Of a stretch of 64,000 nucleotides of DNA, positions 11,776-23,462 are shown in pieces. Source of the stretch: Nissolia schottii. Its lineage: Eukaryota; Streptophyta; Magnoliopsida; Fabales; Fabaceae. The stretch covers positions 653,368 through 717,367 of the forward strand of contig QANU01112481.1 of assembly GCA_003254905.1 (NCBI GenBank). The letters run 5' to 3'. The notes beneath the pieces were generated by a model. The model was not told the origin of the DNA. It saw only the letters and a list, made by a program, of their open reading frames with translations, and did no database searches. A program made the translations under genes and the position numbers. Each line of letters begins with the position of its first letter. The stretch's first letter is position 1.

Positions 11776-12606
11776 CATAAACATACACTAACAATTACAA
11801 TAATTAACACATACATACATAATTACAATAATTAGACAATCAATTTCTCATATCCAGCAATCATCTATCATATTACTGTTAACTATCCTATTTTTTTAAA
11901 AAAAAATTAAATAAACAAACTAGAAAGGAGACTTTCCGTAGGTGGAGAAGATGACAACAGTGGAGATGACAGTGGAGGAAGTGGCAACAGTGAGGCAGGC
12001 TAGGTGGAGAAGAGGGTCGGGCAGCGAACCCGTGGCGACAACGAAGCGCGAAGCGGGAGGAGATGGAGTGGAGGTTGTGAAAGTAGAGGCAGCCTAAGTG
12101 AAGGCGGCGACAAAAGTAGATGGAGGCGATGAGAGGTAGAGAGAAGGAGGAAAGTTGTTAAAGAAAAGGAGGAGAGGAAGAAAATGAGGAAGAAGTCGTA
12201 AAATAAGGTTCCAGCTTCGTTACCAACGATAAACAATTTAAGTGAAATGGTGCTTTTTTACTTAGGTGAGAATCTCGCCTACTTCGAAAAATTCGTTGTC
12301 GGCGGATTTATCAATTAGTAAAAGTAAATCCATAAGTAATTTATAGGACCAAAACATTGCGTTTTGTTTTTGATGGATAAATCCACCGAAAATAACCCTA
12401 AACCCTGAACAAGTTAACCCTATGCAATTACGAAGTCTCAAATTGTTTAAATTTAATTTTATCATCCTATGTTCTTATGTCTAAAGAAACGTTGATATAT
12501 ATACAAAGATCATCAATAACACACATAACCAACATTAATTAAAGTAAGCCCTCGTACTGCTAGCTATTCATCACAAGAACAAAATTAACACAATTGTATG
12601 TCTATT

Positions 12607-12608
<2 letters not shown>

Positions 12609-12646
<38 letters not shown>

Positions 12647-12654
12647 NATATATG
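12609..12654. repeat. (AT)n microsatellite with one unresolved base
   Basis: An uninterrupted AT dinucleotide run with an N at 12647, inside the right part of the CACTA element. Confidence 0.95.
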
Positions 12655-13282
12655 CATGGTTAGCATGGTTCCAAAGAACGAATTCTCCGTGCGTGTACGT
12701 CATTTTGGTAATGTATGACAATTATTATGTAGTAATATTCGTTCGTGGAATTATTAAAGTTGCATAGTCCATACATGTGTCTCATAATTAATTTGGTACA
12801 TCATATGTCAAATTTATGGAGACGATGTCTTGTTGCGTTCTTTTCCTAACGAGAAGGAATATAAACAATAAATTTAATAACCCTAAACCCTAAACCGTTA
12901 CCGGCGGATTGGTAAATTTATTATGTTATATTATTTATTATCTTATATTTACCGATAGATTTATTTGCCGATAAAGTTTTGGTACCAACTCGCCAATATT
13001 TACCGGTGAATATTCTGACAGATAATTATATGCTAGTAAATATGTAAATCTTAGCTAAAAGAATTGTGAAAAACATTTATCAATGGATTTGATGCATAAA
13101 ATTTGTTAATAATTTTGGCAGATATATCCGCCAATAAAATTTGGCGAAAGAGAATATTTTTCTAACACTGAGTATTTGCAATTTTATCCTCAAAAGCTTT
13201 TTGATTCGTCCAAGTATTATTTATTGGTGATTATAGTTTTGCTTATAAATTTAATGAATTTAGCATATTCATATTTGGGAAT

Positions 13283-14086
13283 TGTTCATAAGTAATTCGT
13301 AAAGGGTACGACGTTACCTGAACGAGTAAGGAATGCGCCTTGACGGAAGCTCAGGGCGAAGGCTCCGAGCAGGTTCGGAGGCTTGGACGAAAGCTCTGAG
13401 CTGTTTCGGAGGCTCGGCGGAAGCTCAAAGACTGGGGGCGAAGGCTCCGAGCGGGTTCGGAGGCTTGGACAAAAGCTCCGAGCGGGTTCGGAGGCTTGCA
13501 CGAAAGATCTGAGCGGGTTTGGAGGCTTGGACGAAAGCTCCGAGTGGGTCCGGAGGCTCGTACGAAAGTTTCAAGCAAGTTCCTTTCGGAGAGAGTGCGG
13601 CGGCGGGTGTACCTGCAAAGGCACTCCGACGCTCAAGTAAGCACAGGGATTAGGAGAGTTCTCTAAGAGGAGAATGAGAGGTACCTGGTGACCCGAGGGG
13701 TCGTGTGCTTTTATAGACGAGCTTGGAATGCAAAGATAGAGGTAAGATAGAGATAAAATGAGGGGGTTTGGTTAGCTCCCCCCGGTTTATCTTTCCCCGG
13801 TTTATCTTTCCCCGCTTATCCAGGAGTTGGTTGCGGATTGGGGAGAAGAGGTCGTTGCTACCTTCTCTTAGCCTTGTTGGGCCGAACGGGGTTCGGAGCT
13901 TTTGGGCTTGCGACCTTCTCCTCTTCTAAGCGCCACGAGGCTCCCTCCCTTTGGGCCAGTCTAATCAGGTAGGGATAGCTTCTTCTGCTCCTTAGCGGGT
14001 TGGGCCCCTCGGGCCTTTTAGAGAAGGAGAGCTCCTCCCCCTCTTAGAGGGCTATAGCTCTCGGACCCGATTTTTAGCCCGTAATA
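13283..14086 (-). repeat. 3' LTR of the gypsy-type fossil
   Basis: Closely matches 17948-18752. In plus orientation it begins TGTTCATAAGTAATTC. It contains a run of related units of about 31 bases built on GAGCGGGTTCGGAGGCTTGG. Confidence 0.9.
13345..13590. repeat. Minisatellite of ~31-base units inside the 3' LTR
   Basis: About eight imperfect copies of a unit like GAGCGGGTTCGGAGGCTTGG followed by ACGAAAGCTCC. The same array occurs in the other LTR at 18010-18250, so it was present before insertion. Confidence 0.85.
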
Positions 14087-14517
14087 TTGGCCCCCAGCAC
14101 AAGCTTGCTATTTTACTAGCGAGTGCTGTGCTTTTGTTTTTTGGGGTCTCGTAGCTTGCTTTTGGTTAGTCGTTTCTTTCTCTGAATTTTGTGGTTCCAC
14201 TGGTACTTTGACAGTGCCATTTGTAATTTTTTGGTTGGTCTATGTTGCCCCCATTGTATTTTGTTTGACTTTTTTATTATGAGAGTTTCTCAAAAAATAA
14301 TTTGACTTATTCTACTCCCCATTTTCTTAGAAATATCTCTCCCCATTTTTCTTTCCCCCCTCTTTACCTTTCCCCCCTTTTTACCTTTTTTCAAAAATAA
14401 TAAACAAAATTCTAACCTTTCCTCCCCTTTTTTTTTATTTCTTTTGTTCAAAAAATTTTAGACATTTCCCTCACCTCTTTATCTTTCCCGCCATTTTATT
14501 TCTTTAACTTCTTTTTC

Positions 14518-15074
14518 NNNNNNNNNNNNNNNNNNNNNNNNNNNNNNNNNNNNNNNNNNNNNNNNNNNNNNNNNNNNNNNNNNNNNNNNNNNNNNNNNNN
14601 NNNNNNNNNNNNNNNNNNNNNNNNNNNNNNNNNNNNNNNNNNNNNNNNNNNNNNNNNNNNNNNNNNNNNNNNNNNNNNNNNNNNNNNNNNNNNNNNNNNN
14701 NNNNNNNNNNNNNNNNNNNNNNNNNNNNNNNNNNNNNNNNNNNNNNNNNNNNNNNNNNNNNNNNNNNNNNNNNNNNNNNNNNNNNNNNNNNNNNNNNNNN
14801 NNNNNNNNNNNNNNNNNNNNNNNNNNNNNNNNNNNNNNNNNNNNNNNNNNNNNNNNNNNNNNNNNNNNNNNNNNNNNNNNNNNNNNNNNNNNNNNNNNNN
14901 NNNNNNNNNNNNNNNNNNNNNNNNNNNNNNNNNNNNNNNNNNNNNNNNNNNNNNNNNNNNNNNNNNNNNNNNNNNNNNNNNNNNNNNNNNNNNNNNNNNN
15001 NNNNNNNNNNNNNNNNNNNNNNNNNNNNNNNNNNNNNNNNNNNNNNNNNNNNNNNNNNNNNNNNNNNNNNNNNN
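14518..15074. other. Sequence gap (557 N)
   Basis: Unresolved bases inside the LTR retrotransposon fossil. Anything between its protease-like region and 3' LTR is partly hidden here. Confidence 0.99.
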
Positions 15075-15579
15075 TTTCTTTTGCAACTTTTCTTTTCTGA
15101 CCGACCTCCAAGCTGGCTTGGTAGCACCTTCTTGATAGTAGTTGGTCAGCCTTTACTGTGATGACTTCCCCTTTCTCTGAAGGGAACTTCATTGATAAGT
15201 GGAGGGTGGACACCACGGCTCCCAGCTTGTTAAGTGTCTTTCGGCCGATTATGGCGTTGTATGCTGATGGTCGATCAACCACCAAAAAGCTTACCTTTTC
15301 TGTCCGGCAGTTAGGCTTTACCCCAAACGTGACATGCTGTGTGGTGTAGCCATCTGGGTCTATTCTCTCTCCTGTAAAACTTATGAGTTCTGATCGATGG
15401 GTTTTCAAATCTGAAGGGTCTAACCCCAATTTGTTGAAGGCATCGTGGAAAAGGATGTCTGCTGAGCTGCCCTGATCGATCAGGACCCTCTTCACTTCAG
15501 TATTAACCATGATGACTGATATAATCATTGCATCATCATGGTTAGGTGCGACACCCTCCCCGTCTTCATTAGTGAACAT
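15075..15579 (-). other. Aspartic-protease-like region of the gypsy-type fossil
   Basis: The minus strand reads VLIDQGSSADILF, the usual D-x-G active-site form of retrotransposon proteases, followed by a beta-rich stretch ending AYNAIIGRKTLNKLGAVVS, which is characteristic of plant gypsy proteases. It runs into the sequence gap. Confidence 0.7.
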
Positions 15580-15658
15580 GGGGGTTGGATTGCGGGTAAC
15601 CTTCGGGGGGTTGGATTGCGGGTGGACACGTGCATCACCTCTTTGAGGTATTTTTTTC

Positions 15659-16617
15659 GTGCTGATTTGGATTCTCCCCCGCTCGCGAATCTTCCTGAAA
15701 TAGTGTTGACAGTCTTAAGGGGTATACTCCCTTCACTGTTGGTGTTATCAGAGGAGTCGAGGTCTTCGTCTCTTCTTCTTCTTGTGTTCCTTTTGTCCGT
15801 CTTAGAGTCAGGGGACCTTCGCCTATTAGGCTTTTTACCCCTGCTCTTGACGAACTGTGCCATGATGCTTCTTTCTTATCTGATGAGCTCCTCTAGTACT
15901 TCTTTTAAGTCGATGCAATTATTAGTTTTGTGGCAATGAGATTGGTGAAACTCACAAAATGGCAAATTTTTTACTTTGGGAACGTTCCTCAAGGGGCGAG
16001 GCGTCGGAAGGTGGATGACATTGACGATTTCCTTCAGGATTTGAGAGGGGGTTGTCGTTAATTCAGACCAGCTTCGGAACTTGTCAGGGTTTAGTGGACG
16101 CCCTTCCTTCTTTGGTCGGTCTTGGTTCGGCTTGCCANGTGCTGATTTGGATTTTCCCCCGCTCGCGAATCTTCCTGAAATAGTGTTGACAGTCTTAAGG
16201 GGTATACTCTCTTCACTGTTGGTGTTATCAGAGGAGTCGAGGTCTTCGTCTCTTCTTCTTCTTGTGTTCCTTTTGTCCGTCTTAGAGTCAGGGGACCTTC
16301 GCCTATTAGGCTTTTTACCCCTGCTCTTGACGAACTGTGCCATGATGCTTCTTTCTTCTCTGATGAGCTCCTCTAGTGCTTCTTTTAAGTCGATGCAATT
16401 ATCAGTTTTGTGGCAATGAGATTGGTGAAACTCACAAAATGGCAAATTTTTTCCTTTGGGAACGTTCCTCAAGGGGCGAGGCGTCGGAAGGTGGATGACA
16501 TTGACGATTTCCTTCAGGATTTGAGAGGGGATTATCGTTAATTCAGACCAGCTTCGGAACTTGTCAGGGTTTAGTGGACGCCCTTCCTTCTTTGGTCGGT
16601 CTTGGTTCGGCTTGCCA
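15659..16617. repeat. 480-base direct duplication joined at a single N
   Basis: Bases 15659-16137 recur at 16139-16617 with few differences, separated by one N at 16138. It lies in the gag region of the LTR fossil. An unresolved base exactly at the joint suggests an assembly join of overlapping or allelic sequence rather than a biological duplication. Confidence 0.85.
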
Positions 16618-17876
16618 GGCTGGTTGAAACCTTTTCTCTGTAGGGCTTTTCTTCCCTCTTCCCTGTTGATGTGTACTTCTGCTCTTCTGTTAAACTCTTC
16701 AAGTGTCTTTGGTTCTTGTCCCAGGACTTCTTCTGAGAACGGGGTCTCTGGGCGGATTCCATAACAAAGTGCCATCAACCTTTGTTCGACGGTGATGTTT
16801 TCTACTAGGTTTGCTTCTTTGGCGAAGTGCTCCAAGTAATTGTGCAAGGACTCATTCTCTCCTTGGTTAACGCCCAAGAGGCCAATGGCTGTCTTGGGTT
16901 GTCTTTTGCTAGTGGTGAATTGTAGCACGAACTTTTGGGAAAGGTCTTCAAAACTTGTGATTGACCTTTTAGGTAGGGAGAACAACCACTTCTCTGCTGG
17001 TCCTGTAAGGGTTAGTGGGAACGCCCTGCAAAGGACGGCATCGGGTGCTTGCATCAACCAGGTTTTGGACTTGAATGCCGTGAGGTGCTCCTGTGGGTCT
17101 GAGGTTCCATCATAGGCTTTCGCAGTTTGAGGGAGCGTGAAGTTCTTTGGCGGGTTAACACGAAAAATTTCGTCGGAGAACGGGCTGTCGTTCACGACGG
17201 ATCCTTCATACCTCCGTTGTTGCTCGGAGCCTCGGGTTGGGTCCGAGTGGACGAAACCTTCAGAGTCTGAATCTACAGTCCGTCTCGGAGAGTTTTTGTG
17301 TCGGCTATGCCGCTCACGGTTTCTCATGTGCTGGGAATGCCGAGATGGGACTGGGGAGTGTCGTCGAGGAAGACTTCCGCGTCGTTGCTTTGGGGAAGGA
17401 GTCCTGTTGGACCTCCTCCGCTTCAGGGTTGGGGATGGAGTCCTCTTTCTGTTCCTGACTTGCTGGGGGGTAGGGGACCTTTCCCGAGTTTGGGGCCTAG
17501 GGTGGTCCTTACGCAGCAAAGAAGTAGGTCCCCTATTGTCCCCCCTTTGATCTCGATCCCGTCGCTCCTTTTTCCTGGGTTTGTCTCTCCGCTCTAAAGC
17601 TTTGAGACGTCGTTCTTGCTGTTTGATGAGGTCTCGGAGCCCGAGGATAACCTCGTAGGGATCCGTGTTGTTCTGAGAATTTGGAATGACTACCTGGGAT
17701 GGGACATGTCGTCCATTGGGTCCTCGACGATCTACATCATTTTCCCCTGTTATGGATGCAGGTAGTCCATCCCGAGGGTCAAGTTCCTGGTGCTGCGAGT
17801 TCCCGACTTCCCCTCGAAGGATCCCCTGTCGGGCTTTGCGGGGAAGGAGGTTCGCAGCGACGTTGTCGGCTTCCAT
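15876..17876 (-). other. gag region of the gypsy-type fossil
   Basis: The minus strand encodes a polyprotein start with a long Arg/Ser/Pro-rich head, then a block typical of plant Ty3/gypsy Gag (words such as AYDGTSDPQEHL, GPAEKWLFSL, FVLQF, LEHFAKEA), and a possible metal-binding segment CEFHQSHCHKTDNC. The style is closest to Tat-lineage elements; this is judged by eye. Treated as a fossil. Confidence 0.75.
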
Positions 17877-17947
17877 CAGGGCACCAGTTGAGGGGGGTAA
17901 GCTGACACTTACGAGATAGTATCACGGTTCCCCACAGACGGCGCCAA

Positions 17948-18752
17948 TGTTCGTAAGTAATTCATAAAGGGTACGACGTTACCTGAACGAGTAAGGAATG
18001 CGCCTTGACGGAAGCTCAGGGCGAAGGCTCCGAGCAGGTTCGGAGGCTTGGACGAAAGCTCTGAGCTGGTTTGGAGGCTCGGCGGAAGCTCAAAGACTGG
18101 GGGCGAAGGCTTCGAGCGGGTTCGGAGGCTTGGACGAAAGCTCCGAGCGGGTTCGGAGGCTTGCACGAAAGCTCTGAGCGGGTTTGGAGGCTTGGACGAA
18201 AGCTCCGAGTGGGTTCGGAGGCTCACACGAAAGCTTCAAGCAAGTTCCTTTCGGAGAGAGTACGGCGGCGGGGTGTACCTGCAAAGGCACTCCGACGCTC
18301 AAGTAAGCACAGGGATTATGAGAGTTCTCTAAAAGGAGAATGAGAGGTCCCTGGTGACCCGAGGGGTCGTGTGCTTTTATAGACGAGCTTGGAATGCAAA
18401 GATAGAGGTAAGATAGAGATAAAACGAGGGGGTTTGCTCATCTCCCCCCGGTTTATCTTTCCCCGGTTTATCTTTCCCCGCTTATCCAGGAGTTGGTTGC
18501 GGATTGGGGAGAAGAGGTCGTTGCTACCTTCTCTTAGCCTTGTTGGGCCGAACGGGGTTCGGAGCTTTTGGGCTTGCGACCTTCTCCTCTTCTAAGCGTC
18601 ACGAGGCTCCCTCCCTTTGGACCAGTCTAACCAGGTGGGGAGAGCCTCTTCTGCTCCTTAGCGGGTTGGGCCCCTCAGGCCTTTTAGAGAAGGAGAGCTC
18701 CTCCCCCTCTTAGAGGGCTATAGCTCTTAGACCCGATTTTTAGCCTGTAACA
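17948..18752 (-). repeat. 5' LTR of the gypsy-type fossil
   Basis: In plus orientation it begins TGTTCGTAAGTAATTC and ends GCCTGTAACA. A TATA-like box, TATAAAA, lies at 18375-18381 on the minus strand, placed sensibly for the element's own promoter. It carries the same internal tandem units as the other LTR. Confidence 0.9.
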
Positions 18753-19492
18753 AGAATGTAAATGATTGAAGTCTAACCATAGAGATTCTGTTAATGTTTT
18801 TTTTACTTTGATTTGTGCGGCCAAAGAGAATTTTTCCAACACAATGCACCCCAAACCTACTTGATCGCTTTCACACGCTATGCTAGACAATGAACAACGA
18901 GTTTCGTGGAAAACGAATCCAGATTTAGTGAATTATTTGATATTCGCAGAAGATGTGAGGGATTGATTCCTATGAGTTCTCAATCCCATAGAGGGACACG
19001 TTGAGCTCAACTATAGGAGAACAATTTCGTGTTGGGATGCCGAATATATATATGGATTTGATAGCATTATAGGTTTTTAATTAGAGGCAGCTACGATATG
19101 AGGAAAACAACAAAAATAGTTCGTAATCACGTGATCCTGTTTAATATAATTGCTTTAAGCATAATACTGTAATTGGTTAACATTAACTAAAGAGTTTTCT
19201 CATATCACTACTAAATTATTGGTTGGTGTATTATTAAAGTTACTAGTAAAATAATATTAAGGCTCATTCTTGGATCTCTTACTTGTATAATACCACTGAG
19301 ATTGGATTTTGGACAAAGTTGTTGAGCTGGCCATACTTTTTGTTGGGTACAAAATTGACTATTATATTAATAAATATGATTGTAAAATAATCTAGTGTAA
19401 TTAAAAAAGTGAGATTGGATTTTCGACTAAGTTGTTTAACCGGCCATAATTTTTGTTGGGTACAAAATTGGCCATAATATTTATTTTTATTT
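18753..19492. other. Intergenic sequence
   Basis: No supported gene or RNA. Two similar pieces occur (near 19300-19360 and 19410-19470, sharing TTTTTGTTGGGTACAAAATTG), a local duplication of about 120 bases offset. Confidence 0.5.
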
Positions 19493-20159
19493 AGAGTCGT
19501 GTTACTTATACATCATATTATCACTTATTTTTTTCAGGTTGTCTGAACGGTATCCAAGGCTTTGCCTTGACTAATCCGAGTCGACCCGGGTCGCGCACCT
19601 GGCTATAGCGGGTGAGTCTCCCAGCGGGGATAACTGCGTACACAAAGTCTCGAACTCGGGACCTTGCTTAAAGGTTATTAAGCCGCTTACCACTTGGACC
19701 AACTCCCGTTAGTTCATATTATCACTTATTGAATTCATCTTTCACTCTCACATCACATTACATGTACTTACTTTATTGCTGTGCACAAACATTTCAAATT
19801 ATTGTGCGCAAAACATTTTTTAATTGTTGTGTACAAACTTTTTCAATTGTTTATAATGTTTTTGCACGATGATTAAAAATATTTGTGTACAATAATTTAA
19901 AATGTTTGTGTATGTTAGTTAAAAATGTTTGTACTTGTACGTATGAATGTTTGTCTAAGATAGATGAAAATATTTGCGCATGATAATTAAAAGTATTTAC
20001 GCATGTCAGTTAAAAATAAATTAATAAATAATAGTTTAAAATATTTGTACACAATAGTTATAAATGTTTGTGCACGGTAATTGTGCAAGTGCACACGGAC
20101 CAATCATATAAAATTATTGGTTGATAATATGATGACAAATTGTAAAGGGTACACCAGTC
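19493..20159. mobile_element. Foldback element with GTGCACAAACATTT arrays, carrying a SINE
   Basis: Ends form an imperfect inverted repeat: left AGAGTCGTGTTACTTATACA then TCATATTATCA, right on the minus strand GACTGGTGTACCC then TCATATTATCA. The flanks ATTTTTATTT (19483-19492) and ATTTTTCTTT (20160-20169) differ at one base and could be a 10-base duplication of Mutator type. Inside, copies of CACAAACATTT face copies of AAATGTTTGTG, switching direction near 19850. A SINE has inserted in the left end. No coding capacity. Confidence 0.55.
19530..19713 (-). mobile_element. tRNA-derived SINE (Au-SINE-like)
   Basis: About 184 bases between perfect 17-base direct repeats TCATATTATCACTTATT (19513-19529 and 19714-19730). 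On the minus strand it begins CTAACGGGAGTTGGTCCAAG, has box A (TGGTCCAAGTGGTAAGC) and box B (CCGAGTTCGAGACT), then a GC-rich body (CCCCGCTGGGAGACTCACCC) and ends in an A run. That is a textbook plant SINE, and the body resembles Au-SINEs. It would be copied by a LINE reverse transcriptase. It sits in the left end of the foldback element and is therefore younger. Confidence 0.88.
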
Positions 20160-20169
20160 ATTTTTCTTT

Positions 20170-22546
20170 TATTCATCATGTTACAACAAAAATTAAAAAT
20201 AAAAATAAATATGTCCATATAATTTTATTTGTAAAATAATCTTGTGTAATTAAAAAAGTGATTGGGAAATTACAACGTTAATCCTCTAAAAGTGACGAGG
20301 CATGACGACGTGCAAAAAGAACAAAAGTTCACATACTTAAATATACTTATGCTAATGAGGTATAATTTGTATACTTAAATCACATTTTTAATTACTCAAT
20401 AATGAAACGGAAACGTCAATTCATTTGCTAAGTTTCTCCCTGACTAGACAACTGTCAACTGGTCACGGAAGATTGGTTTTTTCATTTCATTCCAACTTGT
20501 ATATACTTAACATGCAAGCCATAAATGTGCCAACTTAATCATTTAAAAAGTAGGAATTGTGAACTTATTATGTTGACAATTGTGGACATTGTTAGTAGTC
20601 ACAGAACTCAATCTAACATATGATGTAACGTGTACGTTTGTGTACGAAGCATGTATAATAATAAAGTTTAATTCCATACATAACACTGTAAATTTTTTAT
20701 ACTATTATCATTCATTCAATTAAATTATTTCATATATATAAAATTAATTTTTTTATATGACAACATTTAATTAAATGATAATATAAAAAATTTCAACAAT
20801 TAAACTAATACTTTATACATATCATAATTTTTTTTTTCACTTATACATATCATAATTTTTTTTTCACAAAATAACTATTTTAATATCTAATTTTGTATTT
20901 CCATTTTACTTTTTTTTCAACTTCAACTAAATAATTACCTTGTTTAATTATGTTTTCAATTTTTTCTAATTTTTTTACTTATATTTTATCCAAATTATTT
21001 TATTATACTCTCTAAAATTATTTTAAATTAATTAACCTCTTATTTATAATTAATAAAATATGTCATTCACAAATTGTAAAAATTTGCAAGTGTCTGTATC
21101 TTTGCTGGTAATAAAAATATTTTTATGTATGCATGGCGAAAGATCTTGACCTCGCTGTATGTTTTTAATGCACAAAAATACTGAAATAGTCTCTGCATCT
21201 TTTCCTTTTCCTTTCAGATTTCTCGGAATTGAACGTCCTCCCTTTTAGGTGAAACAAAGGGGGGAAATTGAAAGCAATTTTTAAACCACTGCCAGGGAGA
21301 GTTGGAGCATTTTTCCCGAGGGCCAGTATTAAAAGAGTATTTTTATAATTTGAACCTGTCATAATTTTTGGATAATAAGAAAATATAAAATGTCATATTT
21401 AATCTAAGATCTTTTAAAATTAAATAAAAGAAATTGTTACTAAAAAAATAAACAAAAGAAATATATAAAATAAGTTATAACTTATTAAGCTATTCATTGA
21501 AAAAAGAAATGAGTTAAGAATATATTTATTTTCTCGCTTCTATTAAATAAAAATAATAAAAAATAAAAATAATGTAAAAAATAACAAAAATGTGATAAAA
21601 TTAAATTATTAAACTCAAGTAATTTTTTATTTTTTTTAATTTAGCTATACAAATTTTTAAAAGAACCAAATAAAAAAAAAACATGTATTTTATAAAAAAA
21701 AATAATTTTCATGTGTGGCGATGGCTCCCCTCTAGCCACAGGAGGAGCAGCCCCTGACGACTACTACATGTGGCGTGCGTTTGGATTGAGAGAAAACAGA
21801 CGGAAAGAACCAGGAAGAAAAGAAAATGAGCAAAATTTAACTTTCACTTCCGTTTGGATTCTTCGCTCATGTGCGAAGAAAGCTTGTCGGCGCAACAATT
21901 TTATCCCATTGTTTTGATTCAACCGAGGCTACATGAGCCAAAATGAATTGCTGCAATAATTTCACACGGATAATGACAATTTTAATTGAATATTATTTTA
22001 TTTTGTATATATATATATATATATTTATAAGATAAAAATATTAAAAAATATGTTTAGTTATAAAAAAAAATTAAAAAAATAATATTACTGCATTTTATTA
22101 TGTATTATATACATCATTTTTATTTAAAACTTGTATTTATATTTATTAAGGATATATGTGTGTGTGTCATTTTACACAAACTTAACTTTTCTTTCTTTCA
22201 ATTTTTTTTTCATTTTATTTTCTCTCCATTTTATTTTCTTATGTTTTTCTCTCATTTTCTATTTTCATCCAAATAAAACAGTACTAAATCCCCTTTTGTT
22301 TTTTTATTCACATATTTCCGCTAGTTAACCTTATGGAATATGTTAAATCTCAATAAAATAAATAAATTCGATTTTGTTTTTCTTACCACGACACATGAAT
22401 ACAAAATTTGTCAGATTTCCGCGTTACATTAGTGAATTGTTGACAGTATACATACCCGGACCAATAAAAAATTAAAAGTTTCCTCCGATAATATATATAC
22501 AAAGTCCAAATTTGTTTTCATCCTTCCCCACAAATTCCTGTGAATG

Positions 22547-22578
<32 letters not shown>

Positions 22579-23115
22579 TCTTTAAATTCTCACCTTCCAT
22601 CCATTTCATCTTTCCAACTAGTTAGTAGTGTTTAAGTGAAAGGGGTAGAGATATTGGTTGGTAACAGAAGGGAAGAAGTGTCGGTGGTCACACACATATA
22701 TAAATAAATAAAATAAAGTTATATAAATAAAAAATAATGTAAAAGGGGCACATAATACATATGGCAACGGTCTTATCTTAGCACTAGAGGCACATCACCA
22801 ATCAGCAATCGCCACTAAGGAAAAGGCCCCCTTCAGCATTCAACACCTGTGACTCTTGTGAACCTGTGAGTCTGTGACAGCGTCTTGTTCTTCTTTTTCT
22901 TTTTTGTCTTCGTGATTCTCACTTTGTTAACGTAGAAAAAATCATACTTTTGTACCCTTTGAGGGAGGGGTCCCCTTGAAAAGGACGCCACCCCTTTCCA
23001 ATCCATCTTACTATCATCATTATTCAATTCGGTGTGTGGCCAGGTGTCCATGTGACCCTTCTTTACTACCCCCACCCTCTCCTGTGTTCATTTTTGTTTT
23101 GAGTATAGATATTAT
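20170..23115. other. Long AT-rich intergenic stretch
   Basis: No gene recognised on either strand; frames at 21165, 21711, 22131 and 22833-23194 lack domains, introns or codon bias. It includes (AT)n runs near 22004-22024 and 22553-22577 and poly-A/T tracts. Confidence 0.45.
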
Positions 23116-23462
23116 GGTTAGTATTAAATATGTTTTTAATTTTTGTAAAATTAAAAGTTTATATTTTATTTTAAAATTTTTTATTAGGTCTTGAAATTTG
23201 TTTGGTAAGTTTTAATGTCTGTCGTTAGAAGGAGATTAAGTATTGACGTAACTGTTAAATGTGACACATGACATTGTTAAATGTACATATAGCACATTAT
23301 ATCTGATGTCATGTGACACATTTAAAAGTCACATCAGTATTTAATATCTCTTTTAACGACAGGGACTACTAAAAAAATTTAATGACTAATTCCTAACAAA
23401 AAAATTTCAACGATTAAACACAAAATTTTTAATTTTATTGGGACTAAAAATATATTTAACCC
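23116..23462. mobile_element. Long-inverted-repeat MITE, family B, copy 2
   Basis: The same near-palindromic layout as 8119-8451: outer arms ATTAAATATGTTTTTAAT and, on the minus strand, GGGTTAAATATATTTTTAGT; centre TAAATGTGACACATGACA against TGTCATGTGACACATTTA. No coding capacity. A clean flanking duplication was not found, which fits an older copy. Confidence 0.7.

Larger units (their letters stand above)
9527..13170. mobile_element. CACTA (En/Spm) DNA transposon, non-autonomous or decayed
   Basis: A 3.64 kb element flanked by a perfect 3-base duplication AGT (9524-9526, 13171-13173), as CACTA elements make. The left end is CACTCCTAGAAGAATGCTCT and the right end read on the minus strand is CAGTGTTAGAAAAATATTCT, a clear inverted pair. 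Subterminal copies of the CGACGGAT/GGCGGATTTAT motif stand near both ends (9539, 9600, 9717, 9777; 12292, 12897, 12950, 13120), the normal transposase-binding layout. Only a decayed TNP1-like frame is seen inside; no TNP2-type transposase remains. A hAT element is nested at 11220-11775. Confidence 0.8.
13283..18752 (-). mobile_element. Ty3/gypsy-type LTR retrotransposon fossil
   Basis: A 5.5 kb element on the minus strand with two LTRs of about 805 bases (13283-14086 and 17948-18752), flanked by near-matching 5-base duplications (GGAAT and AGAAT). Next to the 5' LTR is a primer-binding site starting TGGCGCC (17946 downwards), and a short G-rich tract (about 14087-14100) precedes the 3' LTR. 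The interior holds a gag region and an aspartic-protease-like region; no reverse transcriptase or integrase is visible, and 557 bases are an unsequenced gap. It is broken or non-autonomous, with at least a few breaks. The LTRs differ at roughly 30 sites by eye (about 4%), suggesting an insertion on the order of one to two million years ago at commonly used plant rates. Confidence 0.85.

Noticed and set aside
12000-12236. Leu/Ser/Pro-rich minus-strand frame
   Set aside because: Antisense reading of a GGAGGAGA-rich tract inside the CACTA element; no family match.
13383-13640. Repetitive plus-strand frame in the LTR, with similar frames at 18048-18343
   Set aside because: Product of the ~31-base minisatellite units, whose length keeps frames open; not a gene.
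15538-17919. Several plus-strand frames up to 137 codons
   Set aside because: All are antisense to the gag and protease-like region of the LTR fossil.
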